A stretch of 64,000 bases of DNA from Rhodobacteraceae bacterium EL53 (GTDB lineage Bacteria; Pseudomonadota; Alphaproteobacteria; Rhodobacterales; Rhodobacteraceae). The position numbers were made by a program, and so were the translations under genes. Of the stretch, positions 25,093 to 35,087 are shown one piece after another (within the stretch, counting starts at the first letter, position 1; every line of letters starts with the position of its first letter). The stretch is from positions 124,001 to 188,000 of the forward strand of contig OMPR01000009.1 in NCBI GenBank assembly GCA_900313015.1, read 5' to 3'. The notes beneath the pieces are model-generated. The model saw only the letters and a list, made by a program, of their open reading frames with translations, was not told where the DNA came from and did not search any database.

Positions 25093-25685
25093 GTCACAAA
25101 AAGGTTGCAATACTTCTGTCCGGTGGCGGCTCCAATATGGTCGCGCTGCTGGACAGTATGACTGGCGATCACCCTGCACGTGCCAGTCTAGTCATGTCCA
25201 ATGATGCTGAGGCCGGTGGCCTCAAGAAAGCCGCGGCACGAGGCATAGCAACCGCTGCAGTGGATCATCGCCCCTTCAAAGGCGATCGCGCTACGTTCGA
25301 GGCGGAATTGATAAAGCCTTTGATGGCAGCTGAACCTGATATCGTGTGTCTGGCTGGGTTCATGCGGGTGTTAACCGCTGATTTTGTGACCCAGTTTCAG
25401 GGCCGGATGCTGAACATCCATCCTTCACTGCTGCCTAAATACAAAGGCCTGCATACCCATGCACGCGCGTTAGAGGCTGGTGATGCACATCATGGCTGTA
25501 CTGTGCACGAAGTGACTGCCGCATTGGATGATGGTCCGATCTTGGGGCAAGCAACTGTAGATGTATTGCCAGAAGATACGCCTGACCTTCTGGCAGCTCG
25601 AGTTCTTAAAAAAGAACACCTGCTTTACCCGGCGGTTTTGCGCCGGTTTGCACAAGGGGATCGGACACCGATACTCCTGAGCTAG
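25089..25685 (+). CDS. purN: Phosphoribosylglycinamide formyltransferase
   Basis: GAR transformylase, which uses 10-formyl-tetrahydrofolate in purine synthesis. The 198-residue protein starts at GTG inside the purM stop. The phosphate loop [12 protein letters not shown] and the catalytic set N109, H111 ([10 protein letters not shown]) and D147 (DDGPILGQ) are all present, at positions three residues later than in the E. coli enzyme. The partner gene purM lies immediately upstream, the usual arrangement. Confidence 0.97.
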   Translation: MSHKKVAILLSGGGSNMVALLDSMTGDHPARASLVMSNDAEAGGLKKAAARGIATAAVDHRPFKGDRATFEAELIKPLMAAEPDIVCLAGFMRVLTADFVTQFQGRMLNIHPSLLPKYKGLHTHARALEAGDAHHGCTVHEVTAALDDGPILGQATVDVLPEDTPDLLAARVLKKEHLLYPAVLRRFAQGDRTPILLS

Positions 25686-25814
25686 AAAGTGTCACATGTT
25701 AGAATACACCCGCGATTTGCAGTGCGCCCAACATCGGCCTATGGTTGCATGCATAACCGGACACGCCAACAATTGGCGGATTGATCAGTAACAAAAACAA
25801 GAAGCCAAACCTGA

Positions 25815-26972
25815 ATGAAAACCCTCACCACGACGCAAGAGCTGGCAGCATTCTGCGAACAGGCTGCCGCCCATCCCTATGTTACCGTTGACACAGAATT
25901 CCTACGGGAACGGACTTATTATTCCAAACTTTGTCTGGTGCAGCTTGCGTACCCCTCAGATAGCGAAGATAGCGCCGTTTTGGTTGATCCGCTGGTCGAG
26001 GGGCTGTCGCTGGATCCATTGTTGGATTTGTTTCGTAATCCAAATGTCGTTAAAGTGTTTCATGCTGCGCGACAGGATCTCGAAATTTTTTGGGTCGAAT
26101 CCGGTGTGTTTCCAACACCCTTGTTTGACACCCAAGTGGCTGCCATGGTTTGCGGGTTTGGTGAACAGGCCGGATATGAAACGCTGGTGCGAAAGATCTG
26201 TAAACAAGGTTTGGACAAGACCTCTAGGTTTACGGATTGGACGCGTCGCCCGTTGACACAGGCCCAACAAACCTATGCCCTGGCTGACGTCACCTATCTG
26301 CGTCAGATCTATGAATACTTGGCGGCCGAATTAGCTAAGACAGGGCGCAGTCATTGGGTTGCAGAAGAGCTGCAGATTCTGACCAATCCAGCCACCTATG
26401 ACATTCAGCCCGAAGAAGCATGGAAGCGCGTTAAAACGCGTACGAACTCGGGTAAGTTCCTTGCGGTCGTGAAAGAGCTTGCTCAATTCCGTGAAACGCA
26501 TGCACAGACAAACAATGTGCCCCGCAATCGCGTTATCAAAGATGATGCATTGGTCGAGCTGGCCTCGACCAAACCGCACACAATATCGGATTTGGGTGGG
26601 TCTCGGCTATTGCTACGCGAGGCCAGAAAAGGCGTGATTGCCGAGGGTATTCTTGCGGCTGTACAACGGGGCATTGACTGCCCTCCGGAAAAGCATCCGA
26701 AGGTTGATAAATCGCGTGAAAAACTTCAGGTGAATCCCGCTTTGGCTGATCTGTTGCGGGTGCTATTGAAATCTAAAACCGAAAGCGCGGGCGTGGCTGC
26801 TAAACTGATTGCACCCAGTTCAGATCTGGATCAGATCGCTGCGGGTGAGCGCAATGTGCCAGCTTTGTCCGGCTGGCGGTATGAAGTGTTTGGCGAAGAT
26901 GCATTACGTCTGTGCGATGGCAAGATTGCATTGGCTGCCAAAGGGCAAACTGTAAAGGTTGTAACCCTTTAG
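25815..26972 (+). CDS. rnd: Ribonuclease D
   Basis: 3'-5' exoribonuclease that trims tRNA precursors. The 385-residue protein has the DEDD nuclease domain: VDTEFLRERTYYSKLCLVQLA supplies the first Asp and Glu, VFHAARQDLEIF the next Asp, and YALADVTYLRQIY the last Asp with the tyrosine, followed by a helical HRDC region (about 205-290) with ELAQFRETHAQTNNVPRNRV. Length and order fit the family. It stands alone between purN and a convergent lipoprotein gene. Confidence 0.94.
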   Translation: MKTLTTTQELAAFCEQAAAHPYVTVDTEFLRERTYYSKLCLVQLAYPSDSEDSAVLVDPLVEGLSLDPLLDLFRNPNVVKVFHAARQDLEIFWVESGVFPTPLFDTQVAAMVCGFGEQAGYETLVRKICKQGLDKTSRFTDWTRRPLTQAQQTYALADVTYLRQIYEYLAAELAKTGRSHWVAEELQILTNPATYDIQPEEAWKRVKTRTNSGKFLAVVKELAQFRETHAQTNNVPRNRVIKDDALVELASTKPHTISDLGGSRLLLREARKGVIAEGILAAVQRGIDCPPEKHPKVDKSREKLQVNPALADLLRVLLKSKTESAGVAAKLIAPSSDLDQIAAGERNVPALSGWRYEVFGEDALRLCDGKIALAAKGQTVKVVTL

Positions 26973-26995
26973 CAAGCGCATCTGCTTCGCTTAAG

Positions 26996-27019
26996 ACGCG
27001 TCGCTCAACGGCGACGCGT
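26996..27019. terminator. Hairpin between convergent rnd and lipoprotein genes
   Basis: Perfect nine-base arms ACGCGTCGC (26996-27004) and GCGACGCGT (27011-27019) with a six-base loop. The minus-strand lipoprotein gene stops within the loop. It may end transcription from both sides; T-runs are poor. Confidence 0.4.
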
Positions 27020-27538
27020 TTCACGCACGTTTAATTCGCCAATAACACGGATAAGTTTGATGCCTTCCAGGTCTTTGTTGGACAGGCTGACGGCTTCTGT
27101 GATGGTGCGTGTTCGCTCAGACCCCTGAGGGGTCGGCTCATTGGGGTAAACCACGCGGAATGTGTAGCTGAGTGTCCCGTTGGCGATATTTTCCTCAGAC
27201 AGATCAAGTTTAAGGCGAGTATTATAGGCGCCCTGACGGGAGGCTAACCCTGTTACCCGCAGGATTGCCCCGGTTGTTGTCGGTTCTACAGACAATGCGC
27301 TGATTGTTTGAATTGGAACGCTTTTATCTACTTGATCGGGGCGTGAAAAAACGCCTTTTCGGTCAGCATTGGCCGGGAGCAGAGGGTTTGCTGCAACGGT
27401 TGTACCCTCAGTCGCAGGGACGGGCGTTGAGCTGCTGCTGCCAAACCAATTGGTTGGGTTAACCCGAGAAGTGCTCCACCCGCCACAGGCAGATAGCAAC
27501 AGGCTGGCTGTCAAAAGAACTGTCAGAGGTTTGCGCAT
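27005..27538 (-). CDS. Probable outer-membrane lipoprotein of unknown function
   Basis: A 177-residue protein with a lipoprotein signal: MRKPLTVLLTASLLLSAC, giving a lipobox ending at Cys18. The next residues (GGWS) lack the Asp that retains lipoproteins in the inner membrane, so outer-membrane sorting is likely (inference). A Ser/Thr/Pro-rich linker follows and then a compact domain (about 75-175) with VTGLASRQGAYNTRLKLDL and a predicted beta pattern. I do not recognise the family. It is convergent with rnd and divergent from sufE. Confidence 0.75.
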   Translation of the reverse strand: MRKPLTVLLTASLLLSACGGWSTSRVNPTNWFGSSSSTPVPATEGTTVAANPLLPANADRKGVFSRPDQVDKSVPIQTISALSVEPTTTGAILRVTGLASRQGAYNTRLKLDLSEENIANGTLSYTFRVVYPNEPTPQGSERTRTITEAVSLSNKDLEGIKLIRVIGELNVRETRRR

Positions 27539-27672
27539 AAGGACCCTGCCGATTTTAAACTTTCCTGTCTATCGGTTAGCGCATCCTGTCCCTATTGAAA
27601 AGGCATCGCAGGGCTGGACAGGCCCCAGTCAGAGGCTTAGGTCACACCTAACACGTTCTGAGAGGAAAATTC

Positions 27673-28095
27673 ATGGCAAGCCCCGCATTCGAAGCGATCG
27701 TCGAGGATTTTGAATTCCTGGAAGATTGGGAAGATCGCTATCGCTACGTTATCGAACAGGGCAAGGCCCTGACGCCGTTGGACAAGGCCCTGAAAGTTCC
27801 TGCCACTAAAGTGCATGGATGTGCCAGTCAGGTCTGGTTGCACCCCATTGTCGAAGACGGAGTGTTTCGATTTGATGGTGAAAGTGACGCCATGATTGTT
27901 CAGGGGCTGATTGCTGTTTTGCGGTCTCTCTATAACGATCTATCTGTTCTGGACGTTACGAAAACGGATGCACGCGGTGAATTGGCGCGTCTGGGTTTGA
28001 ATGACCACTTGTCCGCGCAACGCTCTAACGGGCTTCGCTCGATGATTGAGCGCATTCAGCAAGTTGCCACAGAAAACCTGGCAGCAAACGGGTGA
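27673..28095 (+). CDS. sufE: SufE-family cysteine-desulfurase partner
   Basis: Sulfur-accepting protein of 140 residues that takes persulfide from SufS and passes it to the Fe-S assembly scaffold. The family pattern is present: FEFLEDWEDRYRYVIEQGK near the N-terminus, then the acceptor Cys50 in KVHGCASQVWL. An AGAGGAAAA ribosome site precedes the ATG. No other suf genes are close, so it is a detached copy, as is common in alphaproteobacteria. Confidence 0.93.
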   Translation: MASPAFEAIVEDFEFLEDWEDRYRYVIEQGKALTPLDKALKVPATKVHGCASQVWLHPIVEDGVFRFDGESDAMIVQGLIAVLRSLYNDLSVLDVTKTDARGELARLGLNDHLSAQRSNGLRSMIERIQQVATENLAANG

Positions 28096-28122
28096 CAAAG
28101 GGCAGGGCAGACAAGCTACGTG

Positions 28123-28863
28123 TCAATCCGATTTCTTGGGGGTACCACCTGTGGGCGCTGTACGCGCCCATTGCGCCATCGTGGTTTCCAGATCCCCATA
28201 CCCAGTGAACCGGCGTTCAAACGCCAAACCCATTTTGTCTGCGCAGTTTTTCGCACGCGCTGTGAGGTCTGGGTCATCTAACTGGGCCTGATAAACTACC
28301 TTTGTATAGTTCCCAAAGTACATGTCACGCAATTCAGGGTGCCGGTCTAAACCCATGGGTTTCCAGATGAATGCATCAAATTGGCGCGCAAGAAAATCCG
28401 TCAGATAGAACGCCGTCGTTTCATCCTCTTTTCGAGCATCGAACACATCATTGCCTTCAAAAAATGAATAGCAATGAGGACCTTTGACCATCTCAACGCC
28501 AAGATCCTTACAGGCCACCTCGAGCAGACCGCCGGTGCCGCAATCAGCGTAGACAACATAAATTTGGTTGTAGACCTCACGATGTTTCTCCACAGCTTCC
28601 CGCACCGCTTGGGTGATCTTTTCAGGATGGATATGCAGAATCGCGGGTAAACAGGTCAGATCCATATAATCCCACCCATTGCGTGTTTTCACCGTCAGGA
28701 TTTCGCGCGCGAGCGCACCACAGGCTATCAAAAGTATGCGGCCAACTTTCTTTTCCGGCGCTGCAAGGCCTGTCTCTGTCAGGCTTTGATCATCAAAAGA
28801 CTGCCCGGCAGGAGGCAAAGCGGCCCGCCTTTGCGGGCGGGCCGATTTGCTGCGTCTGACCAT
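28123..28863 (-). CDS. DUF1638 protein associated with corrinoid methyltransfer
   Basis: A 246-residue protein of the DUF1638 family. After a basic, low-complexity N-terminus (about residues 1-38) comes the domain with ILLIACGALAREILTV, HIHPEKITQAVREAV, YADCGTGGLLEVACKDLGVE and GPHCYSFFEGND. The conserved Cys and His residues suggest a metal or cofactor site, but no function is established. It follows a corrinoid-binding protein with a four-base gap on the same strand, the usual partner, so a role in cobalamin-dependent methyl transfer is likely. Confidence 0.82.
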   Translation of the reverse strand: MVRRSKSARPQRRAALPPAGQSFDDQSLTETGLAAPEKKVGRILLIACGALAREILTVKTRNGWDYMDLTCLPAILHIHPEKITQAVREAVEKHREVYNQIYVVYADCGTGGLLEVACKDLGVEMVKGPHCYSFFEGNDVFDARKEDETTAFYLTDFLARQFDAFIWKPMGLDRHPELRDMYFGNYTKVVYQAQLDDPDLTARAKNCADKMGLAFERRFTGYGDLETTMAQWARTAPTGGTPKKSD

Positions 28864-28867
28864 CGGA

Positions 28868-29566
28868 TCAGGCGCTCATTTGGTTGTGCTTGCGGCCAAC
28901 AAAATCCTTGGCGGTTTCCACTGCGACAGCAGCGTCCCGGCAATAGGCGTCAGCACCGATGGCTTTGCCGAACTCTTCGTTCAGGGGCGCACCACCGACC
29001 AGCACGATATAGTCATCGCGAATGCCTTGTTCGACCAGTGTATCGATGACCACTTTCATGTAAGGCATGGTGGTCGTCAGCAGGGCGGACATGCCCAGAA
29101 TGTCGGGCTCTTCATTCTGCAACGCTTCAAGATAGTTTTCGACAGGGTTGTTGATGCCCAGATCCACAACTTCGAAACCAGCGCCTTCCATCATCATGGA
29201 AACTAGGTTCTTGCCGATATCGTGAATGTCACCTTTGACGGTGCCGATTACCATTTTACCAACACGTGGCGCGCCTGTGGCTGCCAGCAGTGGCTTGAGG
29301 ATGGCCATGCCGCCTTTCATTGCGTTTGCAGCAAGAAGAACCTCTGGAACGAACAGAATCCCGTCGCGGAAATCGGCACCAACGATGGTCATGCCGCCCA
29401 CAAGCGCTTTGGTCAGTACGTCATAGGGGGCCCACTCGCGTTCGAGCAAGATGTTGACGCCTTCTTCAATCTCTTCTTTGAGACCGTCATAAAGGTCGTC
29501 GAACATCTGTTGGACCAGTTCTTCGTCGTCGAGTTCCGACAGGATGATGTCTTCTTCTTCCGACAT
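28868..29566 (-). CDS. Corrinoid-binding methyltransferase protein (MtbC/MtgC type)
   Basis: Carries the cobalamin methyl group between a substrate methyltransferase and tetrahydrofolate. The 232-residue protein has the helical cap domain (about 15-100) and the B12-binding domain with D113-I-H115-D-I-G118, where His115 is the lower cobalt ligand, then SALLTTTMPYMKVV and LVGGAPLNEEFG. The ATG at 29566 has AAGGA eight bases upstream; the open frame goes back to 29662 but adds an unlikely Ser/Lys-rich stretch. In roseobacters such proteins act on quaternary or methylated amines; the substrate methyltransferase is not in the window beside it. Confidence 0.9.
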   Translation of the reverse strand: MSEEEDIILSELDDEELVQQMFDDLYDGLKEEIEEGVNILLEREWAPYDVLTKALVGGMTIVGADFRDGILFVPEVLLAANAMKGGMAILKPLLAATGAPRVGKMVIGTVKGDIHDIGKNLVSMMMEGAGFEVVDLGINNPVENYLEALQNEEPDILGMSALLTTTMPYMKVVIDTLVEQGIRDDYIVLVGGAPLNEEFGKAIGADAYCRDAAVAVETAKDFVGRKHNQMSA

Positions 29567-29774
29567 GGTGGTATTCCTTACGCTGGACGGGGATTCCCCG
29601 ATATTGGCCGTTGTTTTCTTTTTTGCGTGTTGGTCGGATTTCGACTGCGTCGATTGCGACATTGGCGGTTCTGCAACCGACCTATAGGGTGGAATTTCCT
29701 ACATTGATAATGAGAAATATGCAGAATGATCTTGCCGAGATTGCATATGTTCCCTCTTTGTTCTATGCTTAGGT

Positions 29775-30854
29775 ATGAATGTAGAACTCTCTTTGTCTTT
29801 GGACCGGCGTAAGGCCCGTGGCGTTACCACAAATGAATCTGGCCGTTTTGATCTGGACCGACGCGAAATTTGGGATGGGTGGGACATCCCAGAATCACGC
29901 GGGGCCTTTCGAACACAGGTAAGGGACGAACAGGCGCGTACGCTTATTACGTACAATACCTCCCCAGATCTGCCATTTGATCGCTCTATCAATCCGTATC
30001 GTGGGTGCGAACATGGATGCGCTTACTGTTTCGCGCGACCTAGCCACGCCTATCTTGGGTTGTCACCGGGTTTGGATTTTGAAACGCAATTGGTTGCACG
30101 TTCCAATGCTGCGGATGTCTTGCGTAAAGAATTGACATCAAAGCGGTATAAGGTGGCGCCCATTGCGATTGGAACCAATACCGATGCCTACCAACCCGCC
30201 GAAAAGGAACGCGGCATTGCGCGCGCTTGTCTTGAGGTTCTGGCCGAATTTAGTCATCCCGTCGCGATTGTAACCAAAGGGGCGTTGATCGAGCGCGATA
30301 TCGATGTTCTGGCCATGATGGCCGAACGCGGTCTTGCGCGTGTCGGGGTATCGTTGACGACGCTAGACCCCAGTTTAAGTCGAAAGTTGGAGCCAAGAGC
30401 CCCGTCGCCTGTGCGACGGCTTCAAATGATAGAACGTCTGAGCATTGCGGGCATTCCGGTGCGGGTGATGACCTCGCCTGTGATCCCCGGACTGACTGAT
30501 CATGAATTAGAGGCGTTGTTGGCAGCCGGTCGATCCGCTGGTGCGGATGCAGCCAGTTGGATCATGCTGCGTCTACCGCGCGAAATCTCTCAACTTTGGC
30601 AAGATTGGCTTGCAGAGCACGAGCCGGGGCGCGCGAACAAAGTGATGTCCCGTTTGCGAGAGATGCATGGGGGGCGTGACTATGACCCTAGATGGGGGCA
30701 TCGTATGCGTGGCGAGGGGCCTTATGCGCGTATCATCGCACAAAGGTTTACCACCGCTGTAAAACGGTTAGGGTTTGCAACAAACACACCGTCTTTACGA
30801 ACCGATTTATTTGCATTGCCGAAACAAGCGGGTGACCAACTGAGTTTCTTTTAA
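29775..30854 (+). CDS. PA0069-family radical SAM protein
   Basis: Radical S-adenosylmethionine protein of 359 residues related to spore photoproduct lyase-like proteins. The [4Fe-4S] cysteines are C78, C82 and C85 in RGCEHGCAYCFARP, after the INPYRG signature of this family. Later stretches GTNTDAYQPAEKERGIARA and VGVSLTTLDPSLSRKLEPRAP match the barrel core. The reaction is not known; DNA repair has been suggested by the relation to SplB but is unproven. It is divergent from the corrinoid gene. Confidence 0.88.
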   Translation: MNVELSLSLDRRKARGVTTNESGRFDLDRREIWDGWDIPESRGAFRTQVRDEQARTLITYNTSPDLPFDRSINPYRGCEHGCAYCFARPSHAYLGLSPGLDFETQLVARSNAADVLRKELTSKRYKVAPIAIGTNTDAYQPAEKERGIARACLEVLAEFSHPVAIVTKGALIERDIDVLAMMAERGLARVGVSLTTLDPSLSRKLEPRAPSPVRRLQMIERLSIAGIPVRVMTSPVIPGLTDHELEALLAAGRSAGADAASWIMLRLPREISQLWQDWLAEHEPGRANKVMSRLREMHGGRDYDPRWGHRMRGEGPYARIIAQRFTTAVKRLGFATNTPSLRTDLFALPKQAGDQLSFF

Positions 30855-30857
30855 GTA

Positions 30858-32039
30858 TTACGCGGCTTGAATAACCGCGCGGATGTTTGTCAGGCTTGCG
30901 ATGCTTCCCTTGATCACCACAAACGGTTGACCGTCCGCGAACAAGGTTTGAGACCCATCATCATTAGCGGCCAACGCAAAGTCTGGTTCGGGGTCGTTGG
31001 CATTTTGATAATATAGGATTTCATCTATCGCAGCGTTGAAATCCTCAATAACGGCGGCGTTATCACCGATTCCATCCAGCACAATGATGTCATCAGCGCC
31101 ATCTCCGGTCAGAATGATATCATTGTCACCAGCAACGATGATGTCGTCGCCGGCACCCGCGTCTAAATGATCTGCCTCACCATCGTCGACGAATTGTGAT
31201 CGGGCGTTGGGTGAAGTGGAGCCGATCCCTGCATCAAGATTTGATCTCAGGCCGATCAAATCCGATAATGACGTGCCATCCGCAAACGCGGTTCCACCCA
31301 CTAACAGGTCAGCACCATCCCCACCTAACAAGGTGTCAGAACCGGCGCCACCTTCTAGGATCTCTTGGCCTGTGCCTCCGTCCAAGGTGTCATTACCTGT
31401 GCCGCCGCGCATGATGTCATTGCCCTGATCTCCATACAGAATATCTGAGTCATTTCCCCCATCCAAGATATCCGAATCTGCGCCGCCAGATAGCTGATCT
31501 TCTCCGTCTTCGCCTGACAGGATATCTCGTCCGACGTGCCCTTGCAGTGAATCGCTGCCACTTCCGCCTTCCAGTGTATCTTGCCCGTATCCGCCGTTTA
31601 AGAAATCGTCACCCGACTCGCCCTGCAACAGGTCGCGACCCAGACTTCCACCCAGCGCGTCATCTCCTGAACCACCGTTCAATGTGTCGTTATTGTTGCC
31701 GCCAAACAGAGTGTCATTCCCGGCTTGACCAAACAATGAGTCGTTTCCATCTGAGCCAGACAGGCTGTCATTTCCATCGAAACCTAACAGGTTGTCATCT
31801 CCGGTACCGCCCTTCAGGGTGTCATTTCCGGCCTCTCCAACCAATTGGTCGTTGCCACCTAACCCAGCCAGCAAATCATCTTGGTTTGACCCGGTAATGA
31901 AGTCATCATCGTCAGTCCCCCGCATCACTTCGCCAGGTCCGCCGTCCTCCTGAGGAATGCCGTCCGGGCCAAGTTCGTCGATATAACCGACGATTCCGCT
32001 GACTGCTGCAGCGCTGATAAGACCGATAAGTAAAAGCAT
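30858..32039 (-). CDS. Short RTX calcium-binding protein with N-terminal hydrophobic segment
   Basis: A 393-residue protein. An N-terminal hydrophobic stretch (MLLLIGLISAAAVSGIVGYI) is followed by about twenty GGxGxDxL nonapeptides (about residues 40-245), an insertion, two further repeats (about 290-315), and a C-terminal part with IEDFNAAIDEILYY. The repeats bind calcium and fold as a beta-roll. The hydrophobic start is unlike classic type I substrates and recalls a group of membrane-anchored or Sec-routed RTX proteins in this family of bacteria. Function unknown. It is convergent with the radical SAM gene (four bases apart) and downstream of gltA beyond a strong terminator. Confidence 0.82.
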   Translation of the reverse strand: MLLLIGLISAAAVSGIVGYIDELGPDGIPQEDGGPGEVMRGTDDDDFITGSNQDDLLAGLGGNDQLVGEAGNDTLKGGTGDDNLLGFDGNDSLSGSDGNDSLFGQAGNDTLFGGNNNDTLNGGSGDDALGGSLGRDLLQGESGDDFLNGGYGQDTLEGGSGSDSLQGHVGRDILSGEDGEDQLSGGADSDILDGGNDSDILYGDQGNDIMRGGTGNDTLDGGTGQEILEGGAGSDTLLGGDGADLLVGGTAFADGTSLSDLIGLRSNLDAGIGSTSPNARSQFVDDGEADHLDAGAGDDIIVAGDNDIILTGDGADDIIVLDGIGDNAAVIEDFNAAIDEILYYQNANDPEPDFALAANDDGSQTLFADGQPFVVIKGSIASLTNIRAVIQAA

Positions 32040-32135
32040 AAGTTACGTCCGCGAGAAGAGAGGTTGTCCAGAACACTAGATCCGGGAAATGCGGCGTTTT
32101 TTGTAAAACTTGGTGAAAATGTTGTGTAAATAGTA

Positions 32136-32167
32136 AAGGCCCCGCAGAGTGGTCTCTGCGGGGCCTT
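32136..32167 (-). terminator. Rho-independent terminator of gltA
   Basis: Perfect 14-base arms AAGGCCCCGCAGAG (32136-32149) and CTCTGCGGGGCCTT (32154-32167) with loop TGGT. On the minus strand it follows the gltA stop by about 20 bases and leads into TTTACTATTT. It is the strongest terminator in the window. Confidence 0.85.
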
Positions 32168-32188
32168 CAAAACTCAAAAGTTCAAGCT

Positions 32189-33484
32189 TTAGCGGTTTTC
32201 GATATCAATGTAGTCGCGCTGTGTTTCACCAAGATACAGCTGACGAGGACGACCGATCTTGTTCTGAGGATCGCCAATCATCTCTTTCCACTGGGAAATC
32301 CAGCCAACAGTACGCGACAGCGCAAAAATTGGTGTGAACATCGACGTGGGGAAGCCCATCGCTTCGAGAATGATGCCCGAATAGAAGTCGACGTTCGGGA
32401 ACAGCTTTTTCTCAGCAAAATACGGATCGCTCAACGCGACTCGCTCCAGCTCTTTGGCCACTTGCAGCAAAGGATTGTTTTCAACACCCAGCAGATCCAA
32501 CACTTCGTCTGCGGATTGCTTCATCACAGTCGCACGCGGGTCGAAGTTTTTGTAAACCCGGTGGCCGAAACCCATCAAACGGAATGGGTCGTCTTTATCT
32601 TTAGCGCGATCAATGAACTCGGGAATGCGATCAACAGTGCCGATTTCCTTGAGCATCTCTAGGCAGGCTTGGTTTGCACCGCCATGTGCAGGACCCCAAA
32701 GGCAGGCAATACCAGCAGCGATACAAGCGAAGGGATTTGCACCAGAAGACGACGCCAAGCGTACGGTTGATGTTGATGCGTTCTGTTCGTGATCGGCGTG
32801 AAGCGTAAAGATCCGGTCCATAGCACGGCTCAGGATCGGGTTCACTTCGTATTCTTCACAAGGAACAGCAAAGCACATGCGCAGGAAGTTTGACGCATAA
32901 TCCAGATCGTTGCGCGGATACACAAACGGTTGACCAATTGTGTACTTATAGGCCATGGCTGCAATCGTCGGCATCTTCGCGATCAGGCGATGCGATGCGA
33001 CCTCCCGCTGGCGGGGATCGTTGATATCCGTCGAGTCGTGATAGAATGCAGACATTGCGCCCACAACACCGACGATGATAGCCATCGGATGTGCGTCGCG
33101 CCGGAATCCACGGAAGAAATTGATCATCTGCTCGTGCACCATTGTGTGACGAGTGATTGTTGTTTCAAAATTTTCCAAATCTTCTGCAGTTGGAAGAACA
33201 CCGTACAACAGCAGGTAACAAACCTCGAGGAAATGCGATTTCCCTGCGAGTTGATCGATCGGATAACCACGGTGAAGCAATTCACCTTTTTCTCCATCGA
33301 TATAGGTGATGGTGCTATCGCAGCTGGCCGTAGACGTGAAACCTGGATCGTAAGTAAATACGCCAGCTGCAGCGTATAGCTTGCGAATGTCGATTACGTC
33401 GGGGCCGACGGTTGGTGAAAAAATTGGCAGCTCGTAGGATTCGCCATTCAGATTTAGAGTGGCTGATTTATTGTTCTCGGTCAT
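32189..33484 (-). CDS. gltA: Citrate synthase
   Basis: Condenses oxaloacetate and acetyl-CoA in the first step of the citrate cycle. The 431-residue length is that of the type II, NADH-sensitive-size enzymes of Gram-negative bacteria. Recognisable parts are [46 protein letters not shown] with the first active-site His, [10 protein letters not shown], and [14 protein letters not shown] with the second His, then [11 protein letters not shown]. It lies downstream of gltX on the same strand with a 108-base gap that contains inverted repeats, and ends at a strong terminator. Confidence 0.97.
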   Translation of the reverse strand: MTENNKSATLNLNGESYELPIFSPTVGPDVIDIRKLYAAAGVFTYDPGFTSTASCDSTITYIDGEKGELLHRGYPIDQLAGKSHFLEVCYLLLYGVLPTAEDLENFETTITRHTMVHEQMINFFRGFRRDAHPMAIIVGVVGAMSAFYHDSTDINDPRQREVASHRLIAKMPTIAAMAYKYTIGQPFVYPRNDLDYASNFLRMCFAVPCEEYEVNPILSRAMDRIFTLHADHEQNASTSTVRLASSSGANPFACIAAGIACLWGPAHGGANQACLEMLKEIGTVDRIPEFIDRAKDKDDPFRLMGFGHRVYKNFDPRATVMKQSADEVLDLLGVENNPLLQVAKELERVALSDPYFAEKKLFPNVDFYSGIILEAMGFPTSMFTPIFALSRTVGWISQWKEMIGDPQNKIGRPRQLYLGETQRDYIDIENR

Positions 33485-33592
33485 AGATGTCCCTTCCTCT
33501 TACAGGCACGGGGCGGGGCATCGCCTGACCCGTGCGGGCAGTGCCTGCGCATCAAGGCGCAGGACCGGTCGTAGCGGAGCAGCGTCACCCGA

Positions 33593-35008
33593 TTATGAAG
33601 TTCGGGTTCGTTTCGCTGCGTCTGAGAGCCGTGCTAGGGTTTCATCGCGTCCTAGAACAAGCATCATGTCAAATACCGAAGGTGTAACAGCTCGACCCGC
33701 CAGCGCAGCCCTCAGTGGACCCGCTAGTTTCCCGAACTTTGTACCCTGAGCTTCAGAAAAAGCATTCAGAGCCGCCTCCAGTTCATCTCGGGTCCAGCTA
33801 ACATTTTGCAACTGCGGCGTCAATTCATCCAGTATACCGTTGGATACTGTTGACAGGGCTTTGCACGCCTTTTCGTCTGGTGAAATAGGGCGTGAAACCA
33901 ATACAAACTCAGCTTTTTCAAGGAGTTCAGGGAATGTTTTCGCGCGGTCCTTGAGGCAATACATCGCACGTTCCAGATCACTTGATTGTGTCTCGTTGAG
34001 AGCGGGCAGTTCTGCAGCGGTCAGAAAGGCTTGAATCTCTTGCCGCAGTGCAGCGTCATCTGAAATCGCGATGTGCTGTCCACAGAGATTTTCCAGCTTT
34101 TTGACGTCAAATCGCGCAGGGCTTTTGCCGATTCCCCCCAGATCAAACCAGTCTTGTGCCTGTGCATCGGTAAAGAACTCGTCGTCCCCATGGCTCCAGC
34201 CCAAGCGGGTCAGATAGTTGCGCATACCCGCGGCAGAGTAGCCCATCGCCTGATATTCTTGGGCGCCCAACGCACCGTGGCGTTTTGAAAGTTTTTTGCC
34301 GTCTTGGCCATGGATCAGCGGGATATGCGCCCACACAGGGACGTCCCATCCCATGGCGTTGTAAATCATCATCTGCCGCGCCGCGTTGTTGAGGTGATCA
34401 TCGCCACGGATTACATGGGTAACCCCCATATCATGGTCATCAACAACAACTGCCAGCATATACACTGGCGTTCCATCTGACCGCAGAAGAACCATGTCAT
34501 CCAACTGATCATTGCGGATCGTTACATCACCTTGAACCTGATCGTGGATGATTGTTGTCCCTTCTAAGGGAGCTTTGATCCGTACGACATAGGGTGCTTC
34601 GGGGTGGGTTGCGGCATCCGCATCCCGCCAAGGGCTGTGAAACAGGGTGGATTTTCCCGCGGCCCGCGCGACATCGCGGAACTCTGCAATTTCATCCGGT
34701 GTTGAGAAGCACTTGTAGGCTTTGCCTTGAGATAGCAAATCATGCGCGACTTCGGCATGACGCGCGGCACCTTCGAATTGGCTGATCACATCCCCGTCAT
34801 GATCTAATCCCAACCATTCCATTCCTTGTAGAATCGCTGCTGTCGCTTCGGGTGTCGAGCGTTCGCGATCTGTGTCCTCGATCCGCAAAAGGAATTTGCC
34901 GCCGCGTCCACGGGCGTAAAGCCAGTTGAATAAAGCTGTACGTGCCCCACCGATGTGTAGAAAGCCAGTGGGTGAAGGGGCGAAACGGGTGACGACTTGG
35001 TCTGACAT
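33593..35008 (-). CDS. gltX: Glutamyl-tRNA synthetase
   Basis: Charges tRNA-Glu, and in many alphaproteobacteria also tRNA-Gln before amidation. The 471-residue class I enzyme shows the HIGH motif as H18-I-G-G21 in [15 protein letters not shown] and the KMSKS motif as K239-L-S-K-R243. [13 protein letters not shown] and [20 protein letters not shown] are also typical. The ATG at 35008 is divergent from comEC, 79 bases away. Many genomes of this group have two gltX copies; whether a second exists is outside the window. Confidence 0.96.
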   Translation of the reverse strand: MSDQVVTRFAPSPTGFLHIGGARTALFNWLYARGRGGKFLLRIEDTDRERSTPEATAAILQGMEWLGLDHDGDVISQFEGAARHAEVAHDLLSQGKAYKCFSTPDEIAEFRDVARAAGKSTLFHSPWRDADAATHPEAPYVVRIKAPLEGTTIIHDQVQGDVTIRNDQLDDMVLLRSDGTPVYMLAVVVDDHDMGVTHVIRGDDHLNNAARQMMIYNAMGWDVPVWAHIPLIHGQDGKKLSKRHGALGAQEYQAMGYSAAGMRNYLTRLGWSHGDDEFFTDAQAQDWFDLGGIGKSPARFDVKKLENLCGQHIAISDDAALRQEIQAFLTAAELPALNETQSSDLERAMYCLKDRAKTFPELLEKAEFVLVSRPISPDEKACKALSTVSNGILDELTPQLQNVSWTRDELEAALNAFSEAQGTKFGKLAGPLRAALAGRAVTPSVFDMMLVLGRDETLARLSDAAKRTRTS

Positions 35009-35087
35009 TGTTGTCGTTTACCTTTTGGTAACTGTGGAGCGGATAGGGTTAAGGCCTGTCTAGCGAGCCGGACCGACGGGAGCAACC

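Noticed and set aside
25686-25814. CGCCAA-CAA-TTGGCG inverted repeat after purN as a terminator
   Set aside because: Stem of only six pairs and no following T-run.
31196-31897. Plus-strand frames across the short RTX gene, and the thought that its repeated DNA might be a CRISPR array
   Set aside because: The repeats are 27-base protein-coding units that vary in sequence and have no spacers; the frames are mirror images of the repeats.
33485-33592. Inverted repeats (such as CCTGCGC/GCGCAGG) between gltX and gltA as a terminator or riboswitch
   Set aside because: No T-run follows on the transcribed strand and no known riboswitch core could be recognised.
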